Source: Desulfoprunum benzoelyticum (GTDB lineage: Bacteria; Desulfobacterota; Desulfobulbia; Desulfobulbales; Desulfocapsaceae). From it: DNA of 64,000 nt. The position numbers were made by a program, and so were the translations under genes. Where the stretch lies: contig NZ_JACHEO010000002.1 in the NCBI RefSeq assembly GCF_014201505.1, positions 310,001 through 374,000 on the forward strand, given 5' to 3'. Each line of letters starts with the position of its first letter. The stretch's first letter is position 1. Shown piece after piece: positions 20,593 through 29,477 of this stretch. Under the pieces are notes generated by a model. It was not told where the DNA came from. It saw only the letters and a list, made by a program, of their open reading frames with translations, and ran no database searches.

Positions 20593-20608
20593 TGGCACGC
20601 CTCTTGCT
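20593..20608 (+). promoter_or_regulatory. Sigma54 (-24/-12) promoter of the ORP operon
   Basis: TGGCACG-N4-TTGCT matches the sigma54 consensus fully, with GG and GC separated by exactly 10 bases. Transcription would start near 20620, about 25 bases before the first gene. Confidence 0.92.
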
Positions 20609-20644
20609 GTGCATATGTCAATAAACTAACGAAGGGGATCGGCC

Positions 20645-21043
20645 ATGCGTGTAGCCATGACAGTCTGGGGAGACCGGGTTTCGCCGGTGTTGGATTGTGC
20701 GCGGACTCTGCTCGTCGTTGAGATGGCGGGAAGCAAGGTCGTTGAGAAAGCGTTGGAGTATGTCGAGGCAGGATATCTCCCCGGGATGATACGGATTATC
20801 AGGAAACATGGGGTCCAGGTCCTGATCTGCGGGGCGGTTTCGCAGGAACTGGCCAATATCATTGAAACCTGTGACGTCGAGTTGATACCTTTTCTTGCCG
20901 GTGATGCGGAAACGATCCTTGAGACCTTCGCCCGCGGGCAATCAATATCCGCCTTTGCCATGCCGGGGTGTCGATGTGCAGGAGGATGCAGAAGGCGCAA
21001 TGATTGGAGCACGCTGAAAACATCGGGAGATCGCTCTCGGTGA
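20645..21043 (+). CDS. NifX/NifB-type dinitrogenase cofactor domain protein with Cys-rich tail
   Basis: A 132-residue member of the dinitrogenase iron-molybdenum cofactor (NifX) fold, the family that includes orange protein (ORP). MRVAMTVWGDRVSPVLDCA is the typical first strand and loop, and LICGAVSQELANIIE the central helix. Unlike the other two copies in the operon, it ends in a Cys-rich basic tail, MPGCRCAGGCRRR, which might bind metal. It is the first gene after the sigma54 promoter. Confidence 0.85.
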   Translation: MRVAMTVWGDRVSPVLDCARTLLVVEMAGSKVVEKALEYVEAGYLPGMIRIIRKHGVQVLICGAVSQELANIIETCDVELIPFLAGDAETILETFARGQSISAFAMPGCRCAGGCRRRNDWSTLKTSGDRSR

Positions 21044-21076
21044 TCAGTGAATCACAAACCCAGAGGAGGTCGGAAC

Positions 21077-21454
21077 ATGCCGGGAATGAATCGGAAAGGG
21101 GGATGGAACGTGCCGGGAGCAACTTTCGATGAACGAGAGGGGGCACGACCGATGACCGGCGGAGGGCGCGGGATCTGTCGGAGAAGCCTTGATGCTGCAG
21201 CGCAGTGGAGAGAAATGAGCCAGCGCGGCGGTCGGGGGCAGGGAACCTGCCGGGGCCAGGGGGGTGGTCGAGGGCTTGGGCTCAACGGCCTGGGCGGCGG
21301 GATGGCTCCTGGTGCGGCAGGGTGTGTCCCAGAAGGGAGTGGTGCCGGGGATGGAGTGTCGTCAGGACAGGGTGCGGCGAGCCAGCGGGCGCTGGAGGCG
21401 ATTATGACAACAGTTCGGCAACTGGAAGAAAAAAACCGGAAAAGGGAAGAATGA
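21077..21454 (+). CDS. DUF5320-like Gly-rich small protein
   Basis: A 125-residue glycine-rich protein. MPGMNRKGG at the start and ARPMTGGGRGICRR match the MPG...GPMTGRG.G.C pattern of DUF5320 proteins, which accompany NifX and MinD/ferredoxin genes in anaerobes. The middle is low-complexity Gly; a short C-terminal helix (TTVRQLEEKNRKREE) looks like a coiled coil. I chose the ATG six bases after AGAGGAGG; a GTG ten codons upstream is in frame but has no ribosome site. It overlaps the next gene by ATGA. Role unknown, probably metal-cluster handling by context. Confidence 0.75.
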   Translation: MPGMNRKGGWNVPGATFDEREGARPMTGGGRGICRRSLDAAAQWREMSQRGGRGQGTCRGQGGGRGLGLNGLGGGMAPGAAGCVPEGSGAGDGVSSGQGAASQRALEAIMTTVRQLEEKNRKREE

Positions 21455-21870
21455 GCGTGAATACGATGCGGCGCATTGTGCTGGCCAGCAACGAACATGA
21501 AAGTCTGGCGAGATTTGTGGCAGGTCTGGGGCAGAATAGGGAGGTAGAGATCATTGGGGTCGGTACCGCTGCCGCCGCCCTCGATGCCGTGCAAGGAAAA
21601 CCGGTGCATCTGGTGGTGGTGGGAGAAAAACTTGCGGATACGGATCCCATCGATTGTGTCAACAGGCTCGTTCGGCTCAATCCGATGATCAATTGTGCGA
21701 TGATCAGCGCCTTGGCGGCGGATGACTTTCATGAGGCGACGGAGGGGCTTGGAGTGTTGATGCAGCTTCCGCCCAATCCTTCCGGCGATGATGCCGCCGC
21801 CCTGATGGCGAAGGTGGAGATGTTCAGTGCTCTGCTCGATTTGAATACCGTACAGGGGGCGCGGACATGA
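21451..21870 (+). CDS. Pseudo-receiver (degenerate response-regulator-like) domain protein
   Basis: A 139-residue protein with the alternating strand-helix pattern of a CheY-like receiver: RRIVLASNEHESLARFVAGL, VEIIGVGTAAAALDAV, VHLVVVGEKLADTDPID, MINCAMISALAADDF. The position of the phospho-acceptor Asp is occupied by VGEKL, and the conserved Lys is missing (LMQLPPNP), so phosphorylation is unlikely. It overlaps the DUF5320 gene by ATGA and the next gene by 4 bases. A corresponding small conserved gene is part of the Desulfovibrio ORP locus, as far as I recall. It may serve as a protein-docking module for the two ATPases. Confidence 0.7.
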   Translation: MSVNTMRRIVLASNEHESLARFVAGLGQNREVEIIGVGTAAAALDAVQGKPVHLVVVGEKLADTDPIDCVNRLVRLNPMINCAMISALAADDFHEATEGLGVLMQLPPNPSGDDAAALMAKVEMFSALLDLNTVQGART

Positions 21871-22730
21871 TCATCAGTGTGGCAAGCGGCAAGGGCGGTA
21901 CCGGCAAGACGACGGTTGCCACCAATATGGCGATAAGCATGAAAGGCGAGTGCACGCTCCTCGACTGCGATGTCGAAGAGCCCAATGTCCATCTCTTTCT
22001 CCATCCGCTCATCGAGCGCAGTGAAACGGTGACGACGTTCATTCCTGAGGTGGTTGAAAGCCGGTGTACCTGGTGCCGCAAATGTGCCGACATCTGCCGC
22101 TTCCGTGCCATTGCAGTGGTAGGGAAGAAAGTCCTTGTTTTCCCGGAGCTGTGTCACAGTTGCGGCGGCTGTCAGGTCGTCTGTCCGGAGCAGGCGATAG
22201 CTGATGGCAGCCGGGAACTGGGTGTCGTCGAATGGGGGACCGGCGCCGGGGTGCCGGTGGTCCAGGGGCGGATCAGGGTCGGCGAGGCGATGGCGCCGCC
22301 TCTGATCCGAAAAGTTCGCGCCGCGGCAGACAGTGACGGGACCGTCATCATTGACGCCCCCCCGGGGACCTCGTGTCCGGTCATCGCGGCGATGCGCGGG
22401 GTCGACTTTGTCCTGATGGTGACCGAACCGACACCGTTCGGGCTCCATGATCTCGAGCTTGCGGTCGGTGCGGTGCGACTGCTGGATATCCCCTGCGGCC
22501 TGGTCATCAACCGGGCCGACATGGGGGATGACCGGGTTCGGCAGTACGCCCGCCGGGAGGATCTGCCGATCCTGATGGAAATTCCATTTGATCGCCGCAT
22601 CGCCGAAACCTATTCCCGGGGCGGAATGATTGTCGAGGAAATGCCTGAGTGGAAAGAGAAATTCAAGAGTCTGTTTCGGCAGATCGAGGGAAGGGTCAAG
22701 GCGACACCAAGGGGGAGGACAGCGCAATGA
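21867..22730 (+). CDS. MinD/NBP35-like P-loop ATPase with inserted 2[4Fe-4S] ferredoxin domain (first copy)
   Basis: A 287-residue MinD/ParA-type ATPase with deviant Walker A SGKGGTGKTTVATNMA at residues 7-22. At about 60-105 a bacterial ferredoxin module is inserted, with CTWCRKCADIC and CHSCGGCQVVCP giving ligands for two [4Fe-4S] clusters. Walker-type DAPPGTSCP follows. Such proteins form pairs in the ORP complex (DVU2103/DVU2104 in D. vulgaris), where they interact with ORP and have been linked to cell division. Overlaps by four bases join it to the genes before and after. Confidence 0.9.
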   Translation: MIISVASGKGGTGKTTVATNMAISMKGECTLLDCDVEEPNVHLFLHPLIERSETVTTFIPEVVESRCTWCRKCADICRFRAIAVVGKKVLVFPELCHSCGGCQVVCPEQAIADGSRELGVVEWGTGAGVPVVQGRIRVGEAMAPPLIRKVRAAADSDGTVIIDAPPGTSCPVIAAMRGVDFVLMVTEPTPFGLHDLELAVGAVRLLDIPCGLVINRADMGDDRVRQYARREDLPILMEIPFDRRIAETYSRGGMIVEEMPEWKEKFKSLFRQIEGRVKATPRGRTAQ

Positions 22731-23617
22731 AAGAGCTGGTAATCGTCAGCGGTAAGGGCGGCACGGGCAAGACCAGTCTGACCGCTGCTTTTTCCTGCCT
22801 GGCCGGACGCCATATTCTCTGCGACGCCGATGTCGATGCGGCCGACCTCCATCTGTTGCTTGCGCCCGAGGTCGTACAACGGCACGATTTCATGGGTGGC
22901 GGCAAGGCGGTCATTGACCCCGAACGTTGCAACGGTTGTGGCCAATGTCGCGATCTCTGCCGGTTTGAGGCCATAGACGGGGACTTCATCGTCGATCCGA
23001 TCGCCTGTGAAGGCTGTGGTGTCTGCGTTGATCTCTGCCCGGCAGAAGCCATCGATTTCCCGATCCAGAAATGCGGCGAGTGGTTTGTCTCGGATACCCG
23101 CATGGGGCCGATGGTCCATGCCCGGCTCGGGATCGCCGAAGAGAATTCCGGCAAGCTGGTCAGCTGTATCCGCCGCGAGGCCCAGCGACTGGCAGATGAA
23201 CAGGATCTGGAGATCATCATCACCGATGGGCCTCCCGGAATCGGTTGTCCGGTCATAGCCGCCATCGGCGGCGCAACCGCCCTGCTACTGGTCGTCGAGC
23301 CGACGGTTTCCGGATTGCACGACATGTCCCGGCTGGTTGATCTTGCACGGCATTTCAGGGTTCCCTGTCTTCTCTGCATCAACAAGTTCGACCTCAATCT
23401 GGAGATGACCCAAAAACTGGAAGATGAGGCCAGGGAGCGGAAGATGCAGATCGTCGGCCGCGTCCCGTTCGATCCGCTGATCACCGAAGCGATGATCGCG
23501 GCCCGGAGCGTCATTGAATATCAGCACGATTCCCGGATTGCCGTGGCAGTGCGGGAAATATGGCACAATATCGTCGCTTCGCCGGCGATGAACAGTCTTG
23601 GCATACGGATAATGTAG
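22727..23617 (+). CDS. MinD/NBP35-like P-loop ATPase with inserted 2[4Fe-4S] ferredoxin domain (second copy)
   Basis: A 296-residue paralogue of the preceding ATPase. Deviant Walker A is SGKGGTGKTSLTAAFS, the ferredoxin module has CNGCGQCRDLC and CEGCGVCVDLCP, and DGPPGIGCPVIAA corresponds to the switch region. The start was taken at the ATG within the ATGA overlap; the open frame upstream is a shadow of the first copy. The tandem arrangement of two such ATPases is a hallmark of the ORP complex. They probably form a heterodimer that loads or senses a metal cluster, an inference from the family. Confidence 0.9.
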   Translation: MKELVIVSGKGGTGKTSLTAAFSCLAGRHILCDADVDAADLHLLLAPEVVQRHDFMGGGKAVIDPERCNGCGQCRDLCRFEAIDGDFIVDPIACEGCGVCVDLCPAEAIDFPIQKCGEWFVSDTRMGPMVHARLGIAEENSGKLVSCIRREAQRLADEQDLEIIITDGPPGIGCPVIAAIGGATALLLVVEPTVSGLHDMSRLVDLARHFRVPCLLCINKFDLNLEMTQKLEDEARERKMQIVGRVPFDPLITEAMIAARSVIEYQHDSRIAVAVREIWHNIVASPAMNSLGIRIM

Positions 23618-23651
23618 TCACATCAACACAACAACAAGGAGAAACAACAAC

Positions 23652-24032
23652 ATGGCACGGGTACGTATAGCAATTCCTTCTGAAGGCGAGGGTGGCCTCG
23701 ACGGCATGCGGTCGGGACATTTCGGACATTGCGATGTCTTCACCTTCGTCGATCTCGAAGACGGGGTCATCAAGGAGGTGTCGACCATTCCCAACGTTGA
23801 ACATACCCAGGGCGGCTGCATGGTTCCGGTCAGCCTGCTGGCCCAGCACAAGGTCAACGCCCTGGTGGTCGGCGGCATCGGCATGCGGCCGCTGATGGGT
23901 TTCCGGCAGGTCGGTATCACGGTCTTTCATGAGGACCAGCGGGCGGCGATCAGGCCGGTCGTCGAGGATCTGATCGCCGGCAAACTCATGGTGATCGAGG
24001 ACAATCAGGTCTGTGGCGGCGGCAATCGTTGA
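23652..24032 (+). CDS. NifX-fold dinitrogenase cofactor domain protein (second copy)
   Basis: A 126-residue NifX-family protein. RIAIPSEGEGGLDGMRSGHFGHCDVF is the standard start of the domain, with GHFGHCDVF a family motif; GGCMVPVSLLAQHKVNALVV and GGIGMRPL follow. The C-terminus ends in VCGGGNR. AAGGAG precedes the ATG. It sits 34 bases after the second ATPase. Members of this fold carry Fe-Mo precursors in nitrogen fixers or the Mo-Cu cluster in ORP; no nif genes are present here, so an ORP-type role is preferred. Confidence 0.87.
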   Translation: MARVRIAIPSEGEGGLDGMRSGHFGHCDVFTFVDLEDGVIKEVSTIPNVEHTQGGCMVPVSLLAQHKVNALVVGGIGMRPLMGFRQVGITVFHEDQRAAIRPVVEDLIAGKLMVIEDNQVCGGGNR

Positions 24033-24057
24033 GTGGACCGAGCATAAGGAGAAAGAC

Positions 24058-24417
24058 ATGAAAATCGCGGTGACATCGATGGGCCGGGATCTCACCTCGG
24101 CGGTTGATCCCCGCTTTGGCCGCGCTGCCTATATCCTGATTATCGACACCGATACGAAGGATTTCAAGGTCATTGACAATGCGGTCAATGTCAGTGCCTT
24201 CAAGGGGGCAGGCATCCAGGCGGCGACGATGATTGCGGAAGCGGGGGCGGAGGTGTTGTTAACCGGATATTGCGGACCGAATGCGTTCCAGACCCTGGAG
24301 GCGGCCGGCATCAAGGTCGGCAGTGATATAAGCGGGACGGTGGCGGATGTGGTCGTCGCCTTTGTCGAAGGAAAGATCAACTATATTGCAACGGCCAACG
24401 CCGAGGGGCATTGGTAA
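24058..24417 (+). CDS. Orange protein (ORP)-like NifX-fold protein
   Basis: A 119-residue NifX-fold protein, the closest in length and ends to Desulfovibrio orange protein (about 118 residues; binds a Mo-Cu-S cluster non-covalently). MKIAVTSMGRDLTSAVDPRFGRA is the family N-terminus, GAGIQAATMIAEAGAEVLLTG the central part, and the protein ends with EGHW as I recall for ORP sequences. The start is the ATG after AAGGAGAAAGAC. It is 25 bases downstream of the second NifX gene. Assignment as the ORP itself is inference from size and operon. Confidence 0.82.
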   Translation: MKIAVTSMGRDLTSAVDPRFGRAAYILIIDTDTKDFKVIDNAVNVSAFKGAGIQAATMIAEAGAEVLLTGYCGPNAFQTLEAAGIKVGSDISGTVADVVVAFVEGKINYIATANAEGHW

Positions 24418-24480
24418 TCTTTGATCCTGCCGGCCTGGCTTCGTGCGTTGGGGTCGGGTCGGGCAGAGCAGGGGTGGTGA

Positions 24481-24960
24481 GTGAAAATGGCGATCGATGA
24501 TGATGAGTTCGAGGCTGCGGTAGCAAAGATTCAGCAGGAGGTCTTCAGCGACGTCCGTCGCGCTTTCGGTGATGTCGGTTTTGAACGCTGGCGCAAGACC
24601 CGGTATCACGGGCGGATGCATGATGCCGACAGTTTTGCCCGTATTCGCGGGGCGTGCGGCGATACGATGGAGATCTACTTGAAGTTCCGGGACGGTGTGG
24701 TGCAGAAAGCCACCTATTTTACCGACGGTTGCGGATCGAGCGCGCTCTGCGGATCTTTTGCGGCAGAGCTGGCCATGGGCAGGAATCCCGATGAGGTCTG
24801 CCGTATCACCGGTGCGGATGTGCTGAAAGAACTCGGCACCTTCCCCAAGGAAGAGGAGCACTGCGCGGCCCTGGCGGCCGAGACCCTGCAGGAGGCCCTC
24901 CATCAATACATGCTCAACCAAACGGAGCGAAGGAGTCGAGAAGCCGTAAAAGGCAGTTGA
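24481..24960 (+). CDS. NifU/IscU-like iron-sulfur cluster scaffold protein
   Basis: A 159-residue IscU-type scaffold. The three cluster cysteines are kept: GACGDTMEIYL, FTDGCGSSALCGS and EEHCAALAAETL. The N-terminal 40 residues are an extension absent from plain IscU. It is the last gene of the ORP-type operon and could supply [4Fe-4S] clusters to the two ferredoxin-ATPases. The start is either GTG (given) or the ATG two codons later, which has the weaker ribosome site; both give nearly the same protein. Confidence 0.85.
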   Translation: MKMAIDDDEFEAAVAKIQQEVFSDVRRAFGDVGFERWRKTRYHGRMHDADSFARIRGACGDTMEIYLKFRDGVVQKATYFTDGCGSSALCGSFAAELAMGRNPDEVCRITGADVLKELGTFPKEEEHCAALAAETLQEALHQYMLNQTERRSREAVKGS

Positions 24961-24987
24961 GCCTGAAGTCGTCGCGGCCGCTTGCCG

Positions 24988-25031
24988 GCAGGATCAGCGC
25001 TAACGGTGCTGTTACAGTTCGTTGATCCTGC
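24988..25031. repeat. Inverted repeat between convergent genes
   Basis: GCAGGATCA at 24988-24996 and TGATCCTGC at 25023-25031 are perfect 9-bp inverted arms around 26 bases. No T-run follows, so this is not a standard terminator, though it may stall both transcripts between the nifU-like and YecA genes. Confidence 0.4.
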
Positions 25032-25101
25032 TGCAGTCCTCCCCGCCAAACCGGTCGCAATCGCCTCCGGCGCCTGTTCTTCCCCGTGATTTTCCCAAAT
25101 C

Positions 25102-25851
25102 CTACCTGTGCGACCGCGGGAACCGGCCGCGGATGAGCCTGCCCATTGTCGCCGGCGCCGTTGCTTTCTCCCCGGGCGCCCCCGCCTCTCCAATCTCTCC
25201 CAATCCCTTTGTTCTCATTGCATCCAGGAAACCGGCATACTTCTGCAACTGGTCGATCGCCATCGGCAGGGTAAACAGGAGCACGGCCAACTGCCGGTCC
25301 GGGGTGTCACCTGGAGCGGAATCGGTCTCGGTAACGGCCTCCTTCATGATCTCCTGCGGCAGGCGGTCGAAGACAACGTTTCTGATCTCGGGTGCCAGCA
25401 ACCCCTCGACCACCATCAGGCTGGAGAGGACATCGTGGATCATACCCGGCGGCAGAGATGATGATTCTTCCGGTTCCCAGATGTCGGGGCGCAGGGATAA
25501 AGCCAGGTCGAAGCCGAAAGTCCACTCCAGAATCGCATCGAACGTTTCAGCCCTGGAAGAAAAGATATCGAAAGGAAAGACGAGGCTGCCGGCACGGAAG
25601 GCGGTGTTGAAGGTCTTCTGGATCTGGATCAGGCCATCGCAGGTCTCCCGGCCCTGGTCCATGGAGGGAAATTCCGGTGTTTTACCGGCGAAGATCAACG
25701 GTATCCATTCGCTCGGCGGCAGAATCTCCGGGGTAATGGCGATACCGTAAAGAAATCCGGTCAACTGGTCATAGGACAGAGCATTTCCAAGCTCAGATGC
25801 CAGCTTGATGAATTTCTTCAATATTTTCTTGTTGTCCTCAGTGATCAACAC
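25102..25851 (-). CDS. UPF0149/YecA-YgfB family protein
   Basis: A 249-residue YecA/YgfB (UPF0149) protein. The family pattern SYDQLTGFLYGIAITPEILPPSEW appears at residues 26-49, and GMIHDVLSSLMVVEGLLAPE in the middle. YecA-type members often end in a SEC-C zinc motif, which is missing here; the tail is basic (GRLIRGRFPRSHR). Function in bacteria is poorly known. It is convergent with the ORP operon and divergent from the PLP decarboxylase. Confidence 0.8.
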   Translation of the reverse strand: MLITEDNKKILKKFIKLASELGNALSYDQLTGFLYGIAITPEILPPSEWIPLIFAGKTPEFPSMDQGRETCDGLIQIQKTFNTAFRAGSLVFPFDIFSSRAETFDAILEWTFGFDLALSLRPDIWEPEESSSLPPGMIHDVLSSLMVVEGLLAPEIRNVVFDRLPQEIMKEAVTETDSAPGDTPDRQLAVLLFTLPMAIDQLQKYAGFLDAMRTKGLGEIGEAGAPGEKATAPATMGRLIRGRFPRSHR

Positions 25852-26119
25852 ATCCTGTTGCCGCCCTTGGGTGAAAAAGCTTTATGGGTCACGCCAGCCT
25901 TCGCTCAGGTTTAAAGGACAGTGCCGGGAAAGAAAAGGAAAATCCGTAGCCGCTGCCCCTCTCGGCACCGGCAATCTTCCTCTGGCGGGACGGCGCCGTG
26001 CAGGATTTTTCAGCTTGTTCCGGCGTCCGCAGAAAAATGCTGGGATTGAGCGGTGGAGGCTGGTAGAATTGCCGTCTTTGCATCCAGTGATGGTCGTACC
26101 GCAATCAAGTGAGGTAGGT

Positions 26120-27544
26120 ATGGAAGAGAACGAGGTGTTTTCGCAACTTTTTGCGATTGTTGAACAATATTACAGAGAGCAGCGGTCGGGGACCTTTCTC
26201 GATTACCATAATCCGGAAGAACTCACGAATCTGCTGCAGCTCGACGATCCTGAAGGCAAAGAGAACTGGGAGAACCTTTTCGGCTGGGTCGACAAATACC
26301 TGCGCTATGCGGTGAAGACCAACCACCCGTCGTTTGTCAACAGGATGTGGAGCGGGGCGAGTCTGCCGACCGTCATCGGCGAGATCGTCACCGCCATCTC
26401 CAATACCTCGGCCTGCACCTACGAGAGCGCCCCGGTCTCGACGCTGTTCGAGAACTATATGATCGACCGTATGCTCGATATCGTCGGTTTCACCGGCGGC
26501 CAGGGGCAGATGACGACCGGATCGAGCAATGCCAACATGATTGCGATGATGTGTGCCCGCAACCTCTACGACCCGGCGGTAAAGGAAGAGGGGGTCAGCA
26601 GGGGCAAGCTCGTCGCCTATGTCAACGCCGATGCCCATTATTCAATGGATCGGGCGGCCAACATTCTTGGCCTGGGCCTGAAGCAGCTGGTCCGGGTCCC
26701 GGTCGATCATCGCGGTCGCATGGATGTCGATATCCTGGCGCAGCGGCTGGCTGAGACCGAAGCCCAGGGAAGGCAGCCGTTTTTCGTCGCCGCCACTGCC
26801 GGGACGACGGTACGGGGGGCCTTCGACCCGATCGAACCGCTCCTTCCCTTGCGGGCCAGGTACGGTTTCTGGCTCCATGTCGACGGGGCCTGGGGGGGAG
26901 CGACGGTGCTCAGCGAGACTCTGCGTCGCCGCTATCTGCCGGGGCTGGAAAAGGCCGATTCCTTTACCATGGATTTTCACAAGATGCTCGGTTCGTCGCT
27001 GATCTGCAATATCCTGATGCTGAACCGGGGGGAGAATATGCTTCGGTCGTCCCTGGCGGCCGGCGACGGCAGCTATCTCTTCCGCGACGATGGCGAGGAC
27101 GGTCTCCTCGATCTCGGCCCTTCATCGCTGCAGTGCGGTCGCCGGGTCGACAGCCTGAAATGGTTTCTCGACTGGAAGTTCTATGGACGGGCCGGCCTGG
27201 CTGCTCGGATCGAGCGGTTTCTCGAGCTCTGCGGCTATGCCGAGCAATGTCTGGGCAGACACCCGGAGTTGGAACAGATGGCCCCGCGCGAGTCGTTCAA
27301 TCTCTGTTTCCGGTACCGCTGGCCCGAGGCCGAGGCGAACCGGTTCAACCTCGCCCTGCGCACCAGACTGTATCAGCGAGGGATCAGCATGATCGGCTGC
27401 GCCTATGTCGAGGGCCGCCTCCTCCTGCGGCTGCTGATTACCAACGTCTCAGTCGACGAAGGACATGTCGAGAGGTTCTTTGCCGATCTGGTCGGCGCCG
27501 GGCGGGCGCTGGCGGCCGAATGGATGGCGGGTACGTCCGCCTGA
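26120..27544 (+). CDS. PLP-dependent group II amino acid decarboxylase
   Basis: A 474-residue group II decarboxylase (fold type I) related to glutamate, cysteine-sulfinate and aspartate decarboxylases. The PLP lysine is in SFTMDFHKMLG, preceded by HVDGAWGGA and followed by RRVDSLKWFLDWKFYG. TYESAPVSTLFE and TTGSSNANMIAM shape the substrate and phosphate sites. I chose the ATG behind GTGAGGTAGGT; upstream frame extension is non-coding. The look is closest to bacterial enzymes annotated as glutamate or PLP-dependent aspartate (PanP) decarboxylase; a PanE-like gene lies 12 kb away, but substrate cannot be fixed by eye. It is convergent with a sigma54 activator gene 28 bases downstream. Confidence 0.88.
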   Translation: MEENEVFSQLFAIVEQYYREQRSGTFLDYHNPEELTNLLQLDDPEGKENWENLFGWVDKYLRYAVKTNHPSFVNRMWSGASLPTVIGEIVTAISNTSACTYESAPVSTLFENYMIDRMLDIVGFTGGQGQMTTGSSNANMIAMMCARNLYDPAVKEEGVSRGKLVAYVNADAHYSMDRAANILGLGLKQLVRVPVDHRGRMDVDILAQRLAETEAQGRQPFFVAATAGTTVRGAFDPIEPLLPLRARYGFWLHVDGAWGGATVLSETLRRRYLPGLEKADSFTMDFHKMLGSSLICNILMLNRGENMLRSSLAAGDGSYLFRDDGEDGLLDLGPSSLQCGRRVDSLKWFLDWKFYGRAGLAARIERFLELCGYAEQCLGRHPELEQMAPRESFNLCFRYRWPEAEANRFNLALRTRLYQRGISMIGCAYVEGRLLLRLLITNVSVDEGHVERFFADLVGAGRALAAEWMAGTSA

Positions 27545-27572
27545 CGGGTGGTGATCCCGGCGGGGAAGGCAC

Positions 27573-29000
<1,428 letters not shown>

Positions 29001-29016
29001 GATATCCTAAAACGGT

Positions 29017-29078
29017 ATTTCAGTTCCTGAAATCGGGGCGTAAACCAGGGTCTTGATAAAAACGGTATACAGATACCG
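29017..29078. promoter_or_regulatory. Two inverted repeats upstream of the sigma54 activator (candidate enhancer sites)
   Basis: ATTTCAG-TTC-CTGAAAT (29017-29033) and CGGTAT-ACAG-ATACCG (29063-29078) are perfect. Both are near the sequence AACGGTAT, which occurs twice (29011-29018 and 29061-29068). They lie about 270-330 bases before the citrate synthase -24 box and directly before the activator start, so they could serve as enhancer sites or for autoregulation. Confidence 0.45.
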
Positions 29079-29346
29079 ATAAAATTCACCAGAATCCCTG
29101 GCGGAGGTGGTTCGCATCGCAGGAATATTTGTTATTATATGCTGATGTCGAACCGAAAAGGTATTGTATTGTTGCGTTGATGACCGAATCCGGTGTTTCA
29201 AAAATACAGATTATTGGTAAAGAAAACAAGTTGGTAAAGCAGTAAAGGAAGCACAGTGCCGAAATTTCTCCGCCGAGAGGCTGAAAGGCTGTGCTTTCCG
29301 AGGTGGAAAATGTTTGAAATCGGGTAGATACGTATGTGAAACGGAT

Positions 29347-29383
29347 CTGGCACCATATATGCTAAAGGCGATCCCGGTGCCAG
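29347..29383. repeat. 8-bp inverted repeat CTGGCACC ... GGTGCCAG over the sigma54 promoter
   Basis: Both arms read TGGCACC outward-in on opposite strands with 21 bases between. The left arm is the -24 element of the plus-strand promoter. On the minus strand the right arm also has GG-N10-GC, though its -12 (TCGCC) is weak, so a facing second promoter toward the activator gene is possible. Confidence 0.6.
29348..29362 (+). promoter_or_regulatory. Sigma54 (-24/-12) promoter of citrate synthase
   Basis: TGGCACC followed by ATATATGC keeps GG and GC 10 bases apart, close to the consensus TGGCACN5TTGC. Transcription would start near 29374, giving a leader of about 100 bases before citrate synthase. 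Confidence 0.75.
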
Positions 29384-29477
29384 AATACTATGAACGGAAA
29401 AAGAGAGCCCTGCCGGCTGGAAACGATCGCCGGTGTGTGTCACGGCAGGGTGATCAATTGGTTACAGGAATGTTAAC

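Noticed and set aside
20645-24417. Nitrogen-fixation cluster
   Set aside because: NifX and NifU-like domains occur, but no nifH, nifD, nifK, nifB or nifE is present and the paired MinD/ferredoxin ATPases fit the ORP locus.
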